Assembly: GCA_026545225.1 (NCBI GenBank) | Contig: CM048850.1 | Span: 3,162,001 to 3,226,000 of the forward strand | Length of the DNA: 64,000 nucleotides | Direction of reading: 5' to 3' | Source: Cornus controversa | Taxonomy: Eukaryota; Streptophyta; Magnoliopsida; Cornales; Cornaceae | Part shown: positions 12,746 through 24,945 of the stretch, one piece after another | How the letters are laid out: each line of letters begins with the position of its first letter | How positions within the stretch are numbered: the stretch's first letter is position 1 | Made by a program: the position numbers and the translations under genes | The notes under the pieces: generated by a model | Database searches by the model: none | What the model saw: the letters and a program-made list of their open reading frames with translations, nothing else | What the model was told of the DNA's origin: nothing

Positions 12746-13568
12746 TGTCACACCCCAAAATTTGAGCCACCGGATAACCCCAGTTTGGGACCGAACCCTG
12801 AGTCATGAGATGCCTCACTTGCCCGGTCATTTCCCCTTGTCTCCAGATAAACGTGACAGATCTCAACTTTTCTATCACTCCTCGATTCCATTCTTGACCA
12901 CTGAGACCTACTATACGAAAACTTATACACAATTCCCCAAGTTCCCACGCAGAACATCAATCAAAACTAATTGACTTATGGTCCTAGTATCACAATCTCC
13001 TAAAACGTACTCTCATAATTATCTATTAATATCTTAGACAACCATCATTAATGCGCCCTTGTTTGATGACCAAACCAAACAGTTCACCTCAACTTAGCTC
13101 GACATTTCCCAAAGGAATTATAATCAATCGTAATGCAAGCTACGATCAATCGTAAGTCTACGATCAATTGTACATGTATCGTAACATATATCAAAGCCCT
13201 TGGGTTTTGACACCAATTTTGGACCAATTCTACAATCCATCGTAAGCCTGATTATGATCCATTGTTGGTGATAAAGCAAAATCCACCCCGAATTGGTCAA
13301 ATGCCAACCTATAAAAGGACAAGAGAAGGGTAATCTAAAGGACACCGGTGTGGTGCTGGCCCACTATGCTCTGACGATTAAGTTAGAAATCGAAAGGGCT
13401 TTCTTAAGTTATAAAGGTATTTTAGAGGGTATTAATTGCGAACTTGGAATATGGAGTATCCGTGTATTTATAGTAGTCAGATGAGAACGTGTCCAAGTAG
13501 GAGACTGGCTCTCCAGTTGCCCAGACTTATCTGGAGATAAAAAAGTCATGGTCAAAGCATACTTCTTA
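12746..13568 (-). repeat. Tekay-like LTR, 3' portion
   Basis: The left edge TGTCACACCCC is the reverse of a ...GGGGTGTGACA LTR end. A TACGATCAATCGTA palindrome cluster lies at 13120-13265. It runs into Athila LTR sequence at about 13569. The matching continuation on the far side of the Athila element begins at 20496. Confidence 0.7.
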
Positions 13569-14197
13569 TTCAGTTTCAATGATTTCTTATCTTGTCTTAG
13601 ATACTTGATTGTTGTTATTGAACTCATCCCTCTTGTTTTCTGTGATCATGAGAGTGATTATTACACAATGGTTTTCACTGAATATATCATTAAAAGCTTT
13701 GATGGATTATGCCTAGAGAAGATAAACCATACTGCACCCTAGAGTAGAGTAGTTAGGCAGATGGCCCATGCCAATCGAAGATAGTCCATGGCTTAGCCTT
13801 AATCATATGTTATCTTCTTGACGGATGAAGGTGAGCTTGTAGCCACCGACACCACTTATGCATGATATGATGCCCCATAGTTAGTTCAATTGACCATTGA
13901 TTGTGAAGTTAGTGGTGAAATCAATTACCCTAGACTTATCTTATATTCTCTACACTCCTTAGTTTTTCTTGCTTTTGTTCAATTGCTTCATTAGTTAATT
14001 TAGAATTAAAAATCAGGATTTATTTCTTTTAAATTTAATTAGAATTAATTCTGTATATCCAACTCAATCAGACCACAGTCCTTGAGGTTCGACACCCCTT
14101 CCTTTCGATAGCCCTATTCTGCAAGGAATTCGTTCTATTGCGAAGTGTGGTAATTTTTAATTGATATACTTTTTGAGTCACACTCACACACGAATCA
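13569..14197 (+). repeat. Athila-like 5' LTR, 3' part
   Basis: This portion matches 19610-20035 and the end of 1075-2447. It ends with cacacgaatca immediately before the PBS. Confidence 0.8.
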
Positions 14198-14202
14198 ATT
14201 TT

Positions 14203-14220
14203 TGGCGCCGTTGTCGGGGA
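14203..14220 (+). other. Primer-binding site, Athila type
   Basis: TGGCGCCGTTGTCGGGGA lies five bases after the LTR end. It is the characteristic Athila/Tat PBS form, complementary to a tRNA-Asp-like 3' end from memory of the family. Confidence 0.8.
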
Positions 14221-14305
14221 CTATCTATTTGATTGTTTGGATTTTTAGAATTAGTTCTAATTGGATTTTTAGTTTAGGAAATTTTTTTTATTTTTTTTAT
14301 TTTTC

Positions 14306-14336
<31 letters not shown>

Positions 14337-14489
14337 CTTTTCAATTACTAATTAGTTTTATTTTATTTTTTAGTTTAGAAATTTTTTTTTTTTGCTACTA
14401 ACCTAATTTATTTTTTATTTTTATTTTTTTTCCCTTTCCGGTACTTCAATCACCATACCATTGAGCAAGAGGAAGATATTATTGATATC

Positions 14490-16328
14490 ATGGATGGTGT
14501 GTGTGGGAATAATGAGGACAACAATATTGTGCCTAATTCTGTTGTGAAAAAAGCGAGATTGATCAGAGACTACTATGTCCCAGAGACGTATAATTCACCA
14601 GCTGATTTTCAATTGCCTAATATCACAGCACAGAACTATGAGATCAAGCCCAGTATCATTCATATGTTGCCATCCTATTTTGGGTTGACTCATGAGGATC
14701 CGTACAAGCACTTGGATGAATTTTTAGAAGTTTGCTCATTAACGAAAATTCACAACTTCTCTGAAGATGCTTTTTGGATGCGACTCTTTCCATTCTCTTT
14801 AAAGGAAAAGGCCAAGTATTGGTTCAGATCTCTACCGGTGAGTTCTATCACTACATGGACTCAATTGCAAAATGAGTTTTTGAAGAAATATTTTTCGATA
14901 GGGAGGACCAATCAATTCAGACGAGCTATCACTGGTTTCTCTCAATTTGAGGGAGAATAATTTTTTGAGGCATGGGAGAGATTCAAGGACCTTCTTAGGA
15001 AGTGTCCTCATCATCAAGTTCCAATGTGGCAGTTAGTGCAATGTTTCTATGAGGGACTGACAGAAAGTAACAAACAGATGGTTGATGCATCATGTGGGGG
15101 CACTTTTATGTTAAAAAGTGAAGATGAAGCATGGACTTTGTTCGAGAATCTCAGTGACAATTCCTTACAATATGTGTCTTCATCTCGTTCGAGCAGACCA
15201 TCCAATACAAGGAAGACAAATGATATTTTTAAGATTGGTTCTGCAGATGCTATGTCTACCATTGTAGATGCTGTGGCACAGAGAGTGGTGCAACTCATGG
15301 CGGTTGGTCAAGTGCCAAATCCATCTTCTTATCCTTCTATTTTTGAGCCATGTGATTTTTGCTCGAGTCCTATGCATCATGTGAATAATTATCCTTCACT
15401 TGGACAATTTTTCAATCTTCCACAAGAGCAAGGGGCAGCAATTCAGCCCACTTTTCAACCTCAGAACTATGTGCCTTCACAATCATATCAAGAACAAGTT
15501 CCTATGCCACAAAGAATTTCTGCTATTGAGGCCAAGATGATAATTGTCCTAGCAAAACTTGAGAAGGTTGACTCTATTGTAGAGACAGTGCAAGCTATTA
15601 TAGCAACAGTTCAATCCACTACTCAACTGGTTCACTCTCACTCTCAGTCGATTGCCAAACTGGAATCTCAGTTTGGACAACTTGTCAATGCCGTGAGTAA
15701 AAGAGAAGAGGGGAAGCTACCAAGTCAACCAGCTGCCAACCCAAGAGGGGTTCATGTCCTCAACAATATTTCTTCTTTGAGCAACCCACACCATGAACAA
15801 TTTCAAGCCATCACCACTCTTAGAAGTGGAGAAATAAGTGACAACAAGGTGGGGGAGAAGAAGCTTGATGAAGAAGAGGTGACAAAGAGTCCTAATTCTA
15901 AAATTTCTCATGAGCCTAAGGTAAAATTGAATACTTTTAATGCCATTCAACATCCTCTAGATGAGAGTGATAGGTTTTTCATGGATGGCTTTGATGATTA
16001 TGTTGAAGAAGTTGATCCAGTTGATCTATCTCATGATGTTGAGAAGTCCATTGAGGGGGTGAATGATTTACTTGATGTAGTGGCCATGAAAAATACTCCA
16101 CCTTGGAGGATTCCGATTGAGCCATTGCCTATTCTTTCTAGCACTCCTCCGATGCCATTATTAGAGTCTCCTCCATGGGTAAAATTGAAACATGTTCCGT
16201 CAAGGCAAAGAGATGTGTTTTTTGAAATCAATGAGACCATTCCGGTTACTTTGAGTTCGATACAAGGAAGTGAGGATCATATAGGAGGGACAAAATTAAT
16301 TCTCCTCAAGAGATATGGCATTGGGTGA
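14490..16328 (+). mobile_element. Athila-like gag region, fossil
   Basis: This is the gag-type coding region of a Ty3/gypsy element. The first part has the retrotransposon-gag domain, with SYFGLTHEDPYKHLDEF, LEVCSLTKIHNFSED and RLFPFSLKEKAKYWF, spacing that matches Athila gag. The later part is long, rich in Q, S and P, and has CDFCSSPMHHVNNYP, a possible metal-binding knuckle. No protease, reverse transcriptase or integrase was recognised between here and the 3' LTR, so the element looks non-autonomous. It is broken at least once. A leader of about 270 T-rich bases separates PBS and gag. Confidence 0.85.
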
Positions 16329-18795
16329 ACTTTCAATTCAAGTTTATGACCGTCACCTACGGACGTTAAATTGTGGGATTTGTATGTATTTCTATCCTTT
16401 AGTTTCTTTAGTTTTCTTTTATTTTTATTTTATTTTATTTTATTATTTTTAGTTTATATATATATATTTTTTTTTTCTTTATTTTTCTTCCATTATTAGG
16501 TGTGTTTTAATGTGTTTTCTTTGAGTTTTTGATGTATAAATTGCTTTCGAAGGATGCCAAGAGGTGTACCGAGGTATTTGGACTCAAGACGGGTGAAAAA
16601 GTGAGCTCTCGGTCGACCTTGGGTGATAGACCCTCCAAAAATTCCATTCCCGATCGACCCTTGGCGATAGATACTTAACAGGCTCCAGCAGGGGGGATCG
16701 ATCGCCCCTTTGAAGGGGGATCGATCGCCCCCATTATTTGGCAAAGAGAGGAGACCACCAGCTGGGCGATCGATCGCCCAGCCCTAGGGGGATCGATCGC
16801 CCATGCCCCCACATGCCCAACTGCTTGGATTTTTGCTCTTTTTGCTCCCTTTTCAATACCTACTTGCTCCCACTTGAAAATACATCACTTTGGTGACTCT
16901 TTGTGCCTCTCCAACATCAAAATACACTCTCAAAATATTTCATAACACTACTTGATCATCATCATTCATCACCATCATCATCTATTCCAATCTATTTTTC
17001 TCCATCCTCATTAAATGATCAATTTTCTCAAGTTTCTTCTTCACAAGGAAGTAGACTTCGTTTAAAAAATTGGTTGGATTTCTTTGAGAGGTTTTGTGCT
17101 ACAAGTTTGGGGGAGGACATTGCAAATTAATTGTGGATTAGTTGGTTGATTTTGATGCAACATTCCGGCCATGACTTAGATGCTTCGGCACCACCTTCTC
17201 CTTGATTTTTTCGGAGGTAACTATCTTTTGTATTTTTATTTTTATTTTTAATTTTCTTTTTTTTATTTTATTTTTTCATTTTGGTTTTTTTCAGTTTCAA
17301 AAAAAAAATTATTTCATATTTATTTTCACCCATACTATTTCACTTGGTTTTTGGGGTATAGTGGTTTGTTTTGACAGATTGAAACATCCAAGTTTGGGGG
17401 TGTGCTTTCATTGCCTTCATACAACTTGGTGTGCTCTATTTTCTTGCCACTACTTCTCCGGATTCCTGGTAATATCGTTCTTACTCTTCTCTATGCTTTG
17501 ATTGGGTGTACATTGAGGACAATGTACAGTTTAAGTTTGGGGGTGAGGCGATGCCTATTTATGTGCTTCATTGCATATGGGGGAAATTTTGTGAAATTCT
17601 TCTTGTTTTAGGATTTTTGTTTATTTTATTTTCTTAGTTTGTTTTTTATTTTCTTTTGTTTTATTTTTAGGTAGAATGTTTTTACATTATTCAAGGGATT
17701 AATACCTTATGTAGGTGCTTAACTTGCAATTTTTGAGTAGGTTTTAAATTTTTGGAAACTATGGTTTGAATTAAGTGATTTTAATCATGGTTTGCAATAA
17801 CATGTTTGGAGTGATTGATTTTAGTTCTCTTACATGCACAAACACACTAGCATAATCTTGTGGGGTATAAACTTTGGTTTTGAGTTATTGAGTTACATAT
17901 GCTTGATATTAATTAGTATCTCTTGAGAATGAGTACCGATGATGTGTTTTACTTGACTTCAATGAAAAAGAAAAAAGAAGAAAAAAAAAGTGATGAATAA
18001 GCAAATCAATTTGATCTTTTTCATGAGTAACCGGGCCTCTATGCCTCAGGAAGCACGGAGTGTTCGCGTCAAAAGTGAAAGGGTAAGAAAAGATGAGCAT
18101 TGGTTGTCTTGATTTGTAGCCTGACTGATTCGAGTAATTAGGTCTTCGGGGTATCTTAAAGCCTAGTGCCCTAAAGCCATCTGATTTGGGAGCCACTGAC
18201 TGAAAGCTTGCTACATGGATCTTTCAGAAAGCTTAATAAATCAAGACATTGCACAACCAATAAAGCAATAAAAAAAAGGAATGATAAAAAAAAAAAAAAT
18301 GAAAAAGTCATGTATTCATGTTTGGAAGTATGATTTCAATAAGGGGAGCTAGTGAGTTGAAAGGGTATGTGCCTTAATATATTCAGAGCTTGGTTATGCT
18401 ACATGAGATGACTGCTAGTTCACTTTACACGAGGGAGCTAGAGTTAATTATTTTGAGATATGTTGATGTGAATTATGCATGAGGACCATTGATTTGAATT
18501 ATAGAATTTGAAAGTTTGAAATTATTCTTGAATGCAAGTTTGTAACTATGTATTGTAATATTCTTCTTGAGTTAATGTTGAAACAGAATTTTGAATGTTT
18601 GTGGGTAACATTTTTGGAAACCCTCACGAGACTATACTCGTCCACTAGGGGGAACCTAGGGGTTTAAAGGCTTGTTGCATATGCTAAATGCAATCGTTTC
18701 TCCCACGAAAGTGGAGTTGGGTAATTTAGTTAGTGTTTAATAGTTTCTTTGTTTTAGTTTTGTTTTATTCAATTGCTAAGGGACTAGCAATATGT
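16329..18795 (+). mobile_element. Athila-like element, long non-coding 3' internal region
   Basis: It contains a T-rich tract (16380-16490), a dense GATCGATCGCCC palindrome cluster (16560-16805), and the paired acattgaggacaatgtac / aagtttgggggtg hallmark (17500-17550). An A-rich tract (17960-17995) and a leader-like stretch follow up to the polypurine tract. The short frames inside do not resemble known proteins. Confidence 0.7.
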
Positions 18796-18808
18796 AAGTT
18801 TGGGGGTG
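18796..18808 (+). other. Polypurine tract of the Athila-like element
   Basis: AAGTTTGGGGGTG abuts the LTR start TGATCGGCG. Confidence 0.75.
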
Positions 18809-20040
18809 TGATCGGCGTTGAATGTTGCGCATTCTAGCCTCTTAACTTATGTATTTTATTCTCTTAGTGATAGATTATTTTGTTATTTTACTTCGTTTTA
18901 GTGTTTTCTGTATTTCCAGGGCCTTAATGATTATTTCAGTTAAAACCGTGATTTTGGGCTTTTAAAGAAAACATCCAAGATGGTTAGATGAAGCCTACTT
19001 CAAGGAGATCCATTCAAACATTTATTTCAACTCAAATCAGCCCAAGGAAGAGATCCAAGAGAATTACAACTGCTTAAGAAGGTTTCGGGCCTGAAGCCCA
19101 AATCTGCGCATAATACAGTCTTAATCCCGTTTTGGAAAACAGATCAGAAGTGTTATTTTCGAGCTTCAAATTGACATAATTCTCGAGAAGGGTTGAACAA
19201 AATTCGATTCTACACACTTTTGTATTTCACGGAAATTCTGTGAATCGTATTTCTAGTGGGTCAAAAGTTGGGCCGAAGTCAGCAGAAAAAACCCACCTGA
19301 TTAGTGCTGCGGGAAAACCTAATTAATTCCTAATTGGATTAAGACTTTGATGTATTCTCTTAGCTATTTAAAGTGACAAATTAGGGCTGTATTGGGGAGG
19401 CTTGGCAGCAGCTTTGAAGAGCTTTTGGGATAGAGAATCATTGAAGAACAAGGCGTATCATGAGCGGCTAGTTCAGCTATCAGGGTTTTGATGGAGCCCT
19501 AACTAAACATCACTGGTTTGATTGTTCTAATTATTGGGGATTTTTGTATTCATTCATAGATTGTGTAATTTAGAGAATTATTCTTATAGAATTGAGCAAT
19601 AAAAGTCTTATAAATTCAGTTTCAATGATTTCTTATCTTGTCTTAGATACTTGATTGTTGTTATTGAACTCATCCCTCTTATTTTCTGTGATCATGAGAG
19701 TGATTATTACACAATGGTTTTCACTGAATATATCATTAAAAGCTTTGATGGATTATGCCTAGAGAAGATGAACCATACTGCACCCTAGAGTAGAGTAGTT
19801 AGGCAGATGGCCCATGCCAATCGAAGATAGTCCATGGCTTAGCCTTAATCATATGTTATCTTCTTAACGGATGAAGGTGAGCTTGTAGCCACCGACACCA
19901 CTTATGCATGATATGATGCCCCATAGTTAGTTCAATTGACCATTGATTGTGAAGTTAGTGGTGAAATCAATTACCCTAGACTTATCTTATATTCTCTACA
20001 CTCAGTTTTTCTTGCTTTTGTTCAATTGCTTCATTAGTTA
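18809..20040 (+). repeat. Athila-like 3' LTR
   Basis: It starts TGATCGGCGTTGAATG right after the polypurine tract and contains the same ordered blocks as 1075-2447. Near 20040 it switches into a reverse-complement copy of LTR sequence instead of its normal end. Confidence 0.8.
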
Positions 20041-20495
20041 AATTTAAAAGAAATAAATCCTGATTTTTAATTCGTGAAATACAAAAGTGTGCAGAATTGA
20101 ATTTTGTTCAACCCTACGCAAGAATTATATCGATTTGAAGCTCAGAAATAACACTTCTGGTCCGTTTTTTAAAACGGGATTAAGACTGTATTATGCGCAG
20201 ATTTGGGCTTCAGGCCCGAAACCTTCTTAAGCAGTTGTAATTCTCTTGGACCTCTTCCTTGGGCTGATTTGAGTTGAAATAAATGTTTGAATGGATCTCC
20301 TTAAAGTAAGCTTCATCTAACCATCTTGGATGTCTTCTTTAAAAGCCCAAAATCACAGTTTTAACTAAAATAATCATTAAGGCCCTAAAAATACAGAAAA
20401 CACTAAAACGAAGTAAAATAACAAAATAATCTATCACTAAGAGAATAAAATACATAAGTTAAGAGGCTAGAATGCGCAACATTCAACGCCGATCA
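20041..20495 (-). repeat. Inverted Athila-like LTR piece
   Basis: The right edge ...CAACGCCGATCA is the reverse complement of the LTR start at 18809. Most of the piece mirrors 18809-19230. With the 3' LTR it forms an inverted repeat with arms of about 430 bases and a spacer of roughly 800 bases. Confidence 0.8.
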
Positions 20496-20958
20496 CATGT
20501 CACCTTAATCTCAACTTCCACATCATACGTTTTATAATTGGAGTCAAATACTCTATCAGTAGGATTACGATCGATCGATCGTAATTGTAGCACTCCCTAT
20601 AATAACCCTTAATTCATTACAAGACCAATTTGGATCCATTCTTCATACCTAATACTCATTGGTTCACATGGAAAATTTCATAGCATAATTGAAAGCTATA
20701 CTATCCGTTCATTATCTCATCAAACAATTCACAAGCTTGATTATACAATCATTTGCACAATCGATACATGTATGAATCATGCAACCATTTCCATATGCAA
20801 GTACTATGAAGTGGAATTCTTACTCAATACATCCATAACTCAAAAATACATATATCCAAGGCATAGTTACCACTTACCATCATACATCTTCTTTCCAAAT
20901 TAGAAGTCATACACCATTACACATGATCAATGCATTTAAGTCCACATTTTGGACATGC
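20496..20958 (-). repeat. Tekay-like LTR continuation
   Basis: It carries ATTACGATCGATCGATCGTAAT at 20565-20586, in the same motif family as 13120-13265. It is the probable continuation of the LTR begun at 12746. The last five bases, CATGC, are the TSD of the next insertion. Confidence 0.6.
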
Positions 20959-23375
20959 TGTCACACCTCGATTTTTGTTCTCCAAAAACCAAGGGTGACT
21001 GGTTTGTCAGTTACTCGATTACCCCATGGTACCAGGCTCTAATACCATATTGTCACGTCCTGATTTTCATTCTTTAGAAATCGAGGGTGAATAGTGTTAT
21101 CACTCACCCAATCGCCTCACTAATCTCATCATCAATCTCATTGCGGAAGCTTAAATCGTGTGTACGTACATGCGATCGTTCGTTGTAGACTCAACAAGTC
21201 CCATTGGGGTCAATACATAACGCTCCGTGTCTATCCTAAGGCATTTCAACATTTCTGCCTAACATGTATTTTGATGCATCGAAATGATGATTTCGATACA
21301 TCATAGGTTTGATGCATCGCACAAGTATCGTCCAAAAATCACTCTCTTAACTTTTGGTTTTCTAAAATTCTGTAGGTTTTTTGATACATCGATTCTGCCA
21401 TTTTGATGCATCGATGGAACGATGCATCGAAATGGGCATTTCGATGCATCGAAGTGCCCGGACTGATGCACCTGCAAAAAATCCCGCGTCTATGCAATTG
21501 GCCATTTTTCGCATTCTAAGTCCCTTCTACTGTCATAATCATTTCATACAACTCTAAAATCATGCAAGAAAGAAACCTACATCATTCACAAGCATTAAAT
21601 CATACTCATGATCAATCACACCCTAAGCATTCATATCCAAGGACTATATATAGTGGAAACAAAACCAACATTTTCTATTCAACTCCAACAGTTATACATG
21701 GTTCATAAAAAGTCATTACATTTGGAACTATTATACATCAACCTACATCAAATGTAATTACAATACTTTTCACCTAATCCACGTGCCACAAGCTGGCATG
21801 GACATCTATCTACACATCAAAAGGTCAAAAATTCAAGGAATTTCAAAAGTCCATCAAGCTAATCATGTTTCATCCTCCATTAGTGCCTGATCTGAAAAGA
21901 GTTTGGAAATAGGGGGTGAGCACCACGACGGCTCAATAGGAATGATCCACCTAACTCTACTCTAATTCAGGCAACTATACATGGATGCATATGAAATCAT
22001 TATATGTCTATATGACAATTATCCATGCTTTTTACCCATAAACAATCACGTTTTATAAATCATGTGTGATGTTTCACATTTTAAAGTAAACACGTATATA
22101 TCAAATTGAAAAAGTCTCAATTCATGTGTATAACTCATGCCACATAAATCCAGAAATCAATTCAAATGGGGACTAGCTTATCACACCAATAGTAAGGGTC
22201 TATTTGGCACCCAAACTCTGCTTACGCTTCTTGGTTTACTATTTCGATGGATGCGACATCCGCTTGGTCAAGTTTTGGATCTTTCACCCTAGGGATCCAT
22301 GCCCTTATCTTAATTCTCAATGTTGTCATGCCCCAAAAACTCATTTTTCATATAGTGCATGTTAACACATAAATGCACATATCCCACACAATGCAATTCA
22401 TTTCATCAAATCAATGCATTTTCTTCCTCAACTCAAGCTTGTGACAATGTCATTCCACTCATCTCATAAAAATGATCATGCTTATGCATTTTTCAAGAAA
22501 TTCATATCCTTCATGCACAATTCTATATATAAACTCAGATTTTCACATTTTCATCAAATGAACACAATATCAACACAATGCATTCATAGTCTTAATTTCA
22601 CATATGCAACATATATTAGACCTAACTAATATTTTAGACATGTACATATGCATAAATCAAATTTCATAGATATAAATACATACACAAAACCCTAATCTTA
22701 CCAAATGTCAAACATATCTTTCATGTCACAGTTAAGGGACCTATAGAATTAAAACAAAGAAAAATTTCACACCCCTACCTCAAATCTCAAGCTTGGAATC
22801 TAACTTTGAAAATCCCAACCTTTTCAACTTCACAAAACGGAGGGTTCAAAGTGAAGCCCTTGATGTCCCCTATGCAATTCCCTTCATTGGGAACAACCCA
22901 ATCACACCTTAAGTGCTCCAAAATCTAGAGAGAAGGGAGAGAGATGAAGTGGGTGAGCTAGAGAGAGAGAGAAGAATCTGTAAAAGTGATATATCCCAGA
23001 CCCTTAGATATTTATGTCACTCCTAGGGGTGCGAAATGATCGATTTGCTCCCAAGCCACTTAACGTACCCTCCCGACCTCCGTTTTTGATTTTGAAAACT
23101 CCGATGGTCCTGAAATCACTTCCTTAACACTCTAAACATTTCATTTGGTCCATAACCAAAAATAATATTTTTCAAAATTTTTTCAAATTTTCTAGACTCA
23201 TTAAACCTCATCCCGGGGCTCCCTTGACCAAAAAGTTAAACTTTCCAATACCCTAATACAACTCTCCAAACATGTTTTTCGCATTCAAAACATACTAAAC
23301 ATCATTTAAAATGCATTTAAAGCAATAAATGATGAAAAAAATAAAAATCGATCAAACTTGGGCACGGTCTTTACA
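20959..23375 (-). repeat. Tekay-like solo LTR with TSD CATGC
   Basis: TGTCACACC...TCTTTACA is flanked by CATGC at 20954-20958 and 23376-23380. On its own strand, the internal end-like block TGACA plus TGGTATTAGAGCC lies about 100 bases before the true end (21020-21060). A GATGCATC palindrome cluster is at 21285-21470. The open frames inside are LTR sequence. Confidence 0.88.
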
Positions 23376-23380
23376 CATGC

Positions 23381-24454
23381 ATTCTACAAAAGAATCAAAA
23401 GAGTCATCTAAGCTCCAAAACCAGCTCAAGGTTGGTGGGACTTTGTCACTTCCTTGTTGGTACCTAAAAAAGGTTTATATATATGTGGGATGAGCTCCTG
23501 CATGCTCAGTAGAAATGTCCAAAACACATCTCCTAAGGCCCCATGAATACCACATACAACAAAATCATATTATGCACAAAATCACATGCTAACACCTATG
23601 TCATGCACTATATACATTGTATGCATCATTGACATGCCCTTCCCTCGTGTCACACACACAACTAAGGACTCGGACTTCAATTAAGGTCTATCCAATCTCA
23701 TACTACTTTCATTGAACACTCGAACTCCAATGTCAGTCCATTTGGTTTTTACATTCAAATTCTATTGTCAGTCCATTCGGTGTTCCCAAACCTCCTCACA
23801 TACACTCTCTAACCATGTATGTACAATGTATGAACATATTTCCACGAGTCATGCTCATTCCACATTTTCTCATACCAAAACATACATTTATCAACATATG
23901 ACAAGCTTTAACATTACTCATGCTCATTGAGATATTAAAACAAACACTTAGCATCATTTTCACATTTATGCACAAAATGTACTCAAAACTTCATATTTTC
24001 AAATATTATGCCCACATATATCACATATGGATCTCCTAAGCACATAATCACATATTGCATCACACTAAATCATGCAATTTCACAAACATACATGTCTAAC
24101 TTCAAAATATGACATTTACATGCAACAAACCCTAGTTGGTTGCCATAGGTAACCAATCTACTCACACAAATCCCAGAATTCACGGTTTAGGTATCCCCAC
24201 CTCAGTTTAGAAGAGTTCTTAAATAAAAGCCCTAATTCCATCGAAATTAGAAACACCTAAATCCAACTTTGTTCAGATCAAAGGCTAGCCTTCAACATAG
24301 AGAGCAAGCCTTCCTTCTTTGGTACCTTCTGAATCACCTTTTTAGGGCTTCAAAATCAAGAGGGAAGAAAAAAGAAATGAAGAGTGAGAGAGGAGTAGTG
24401 GCTGGCCCTTTGTGCACTTTCCAAATAAAAAAATCTGTACGTTTAGATATTTAT
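23381..24454 (-). repeat. Tekay-like LTR, 5' portion
   Basis: This is the continuation of 20496-20958 after the solo LTR. It has the ccaaccttgagc-type block near 23430, a CA-rich middle, and the LTR 5' blocks near 24170-24440 that match 48180-48480. It stops at the next LTR start. Confidence 0.6.
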
Positions 24455-24639
24455 TGTCACGCCCCAAAATTCGGACCATCGGGACTCCCCCGGACCGACT
24501 CGAATCCTGAGTGTGAACCCGTTCACTCAACCCCGTGAATTATTCTGACATCGATCTCACCTTGATATCAAGCTTTGATACCATGCTGTAATGCCCCAAT
24601 TTTTGACTCCCGGAGAACTGGAGGTTAACTCGTCCATTA
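24455..24639 (-). repeat. Tekay-like LTR, 3' terminal part
   Basis: It starts TGTCACGCCCC and includes the reverse of the ggatttgggtcag-type end block. An internal second end follows: accatgctgtaatgcccc. The SIRE-like element splits it at 24639; the sequence resumes at 31370. Confidence 0.75.
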
Positions 24640-24874
24640 TGTGAGACATAAATTTGTAATTGGAATATTTCAGAGATCAAAACTTGAGTGATCGAGTTAT
24701 AATTTTTGATTTATTCTTTGTATCGATCATCAACAACTTGCTTTAATTGTTTGGTTAATTGGACTTAAAATTGAATTTATTAAAAATTAAGCAAACCAGC
24801 AAGTGATCCTATTCACCCCCCTTTAGGTTCTAAAATACTTTTTGCAACCGCTTCCGCACCGCGCAACTCACAAT

Positions 24875-24886
24875 TGGTATTAGAGC
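24875..24886 (+). other. Primer-binding site (tRNA-iMet type)
   Basis: TGGTATTAGAGC lies two bases after the left LTR end at 24872. Confidence 0.75.
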
Positions 24887-24945
24887 AATGTTCTCTAATT
24901 TGTGAGTAGTTCCTTGCGAAGTATTTTTAAAATCAAAATTTATTT

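Noticed and set aside
12746-12974. Overlapping frames on both strands near the LTR edge
   Set aside because: They are shadows of the conserved LTR 3' end block (the same frames appear at 24342-24538).
17202-17501. Hydrophobic frame that looks like a membrane protein
   Set aside because: It is produced by T-rich non-coding DNA of the Athila-like element; the hydrophobicity is just TTT/TTA codons.
21285-21470. Repeats resembling a CRISPR array
   Set aside because: Repeat cores are only 10-12 bases with irregular spacing, lie in a plant LTR bounded by a TSD, and no cas-like gene exists here.
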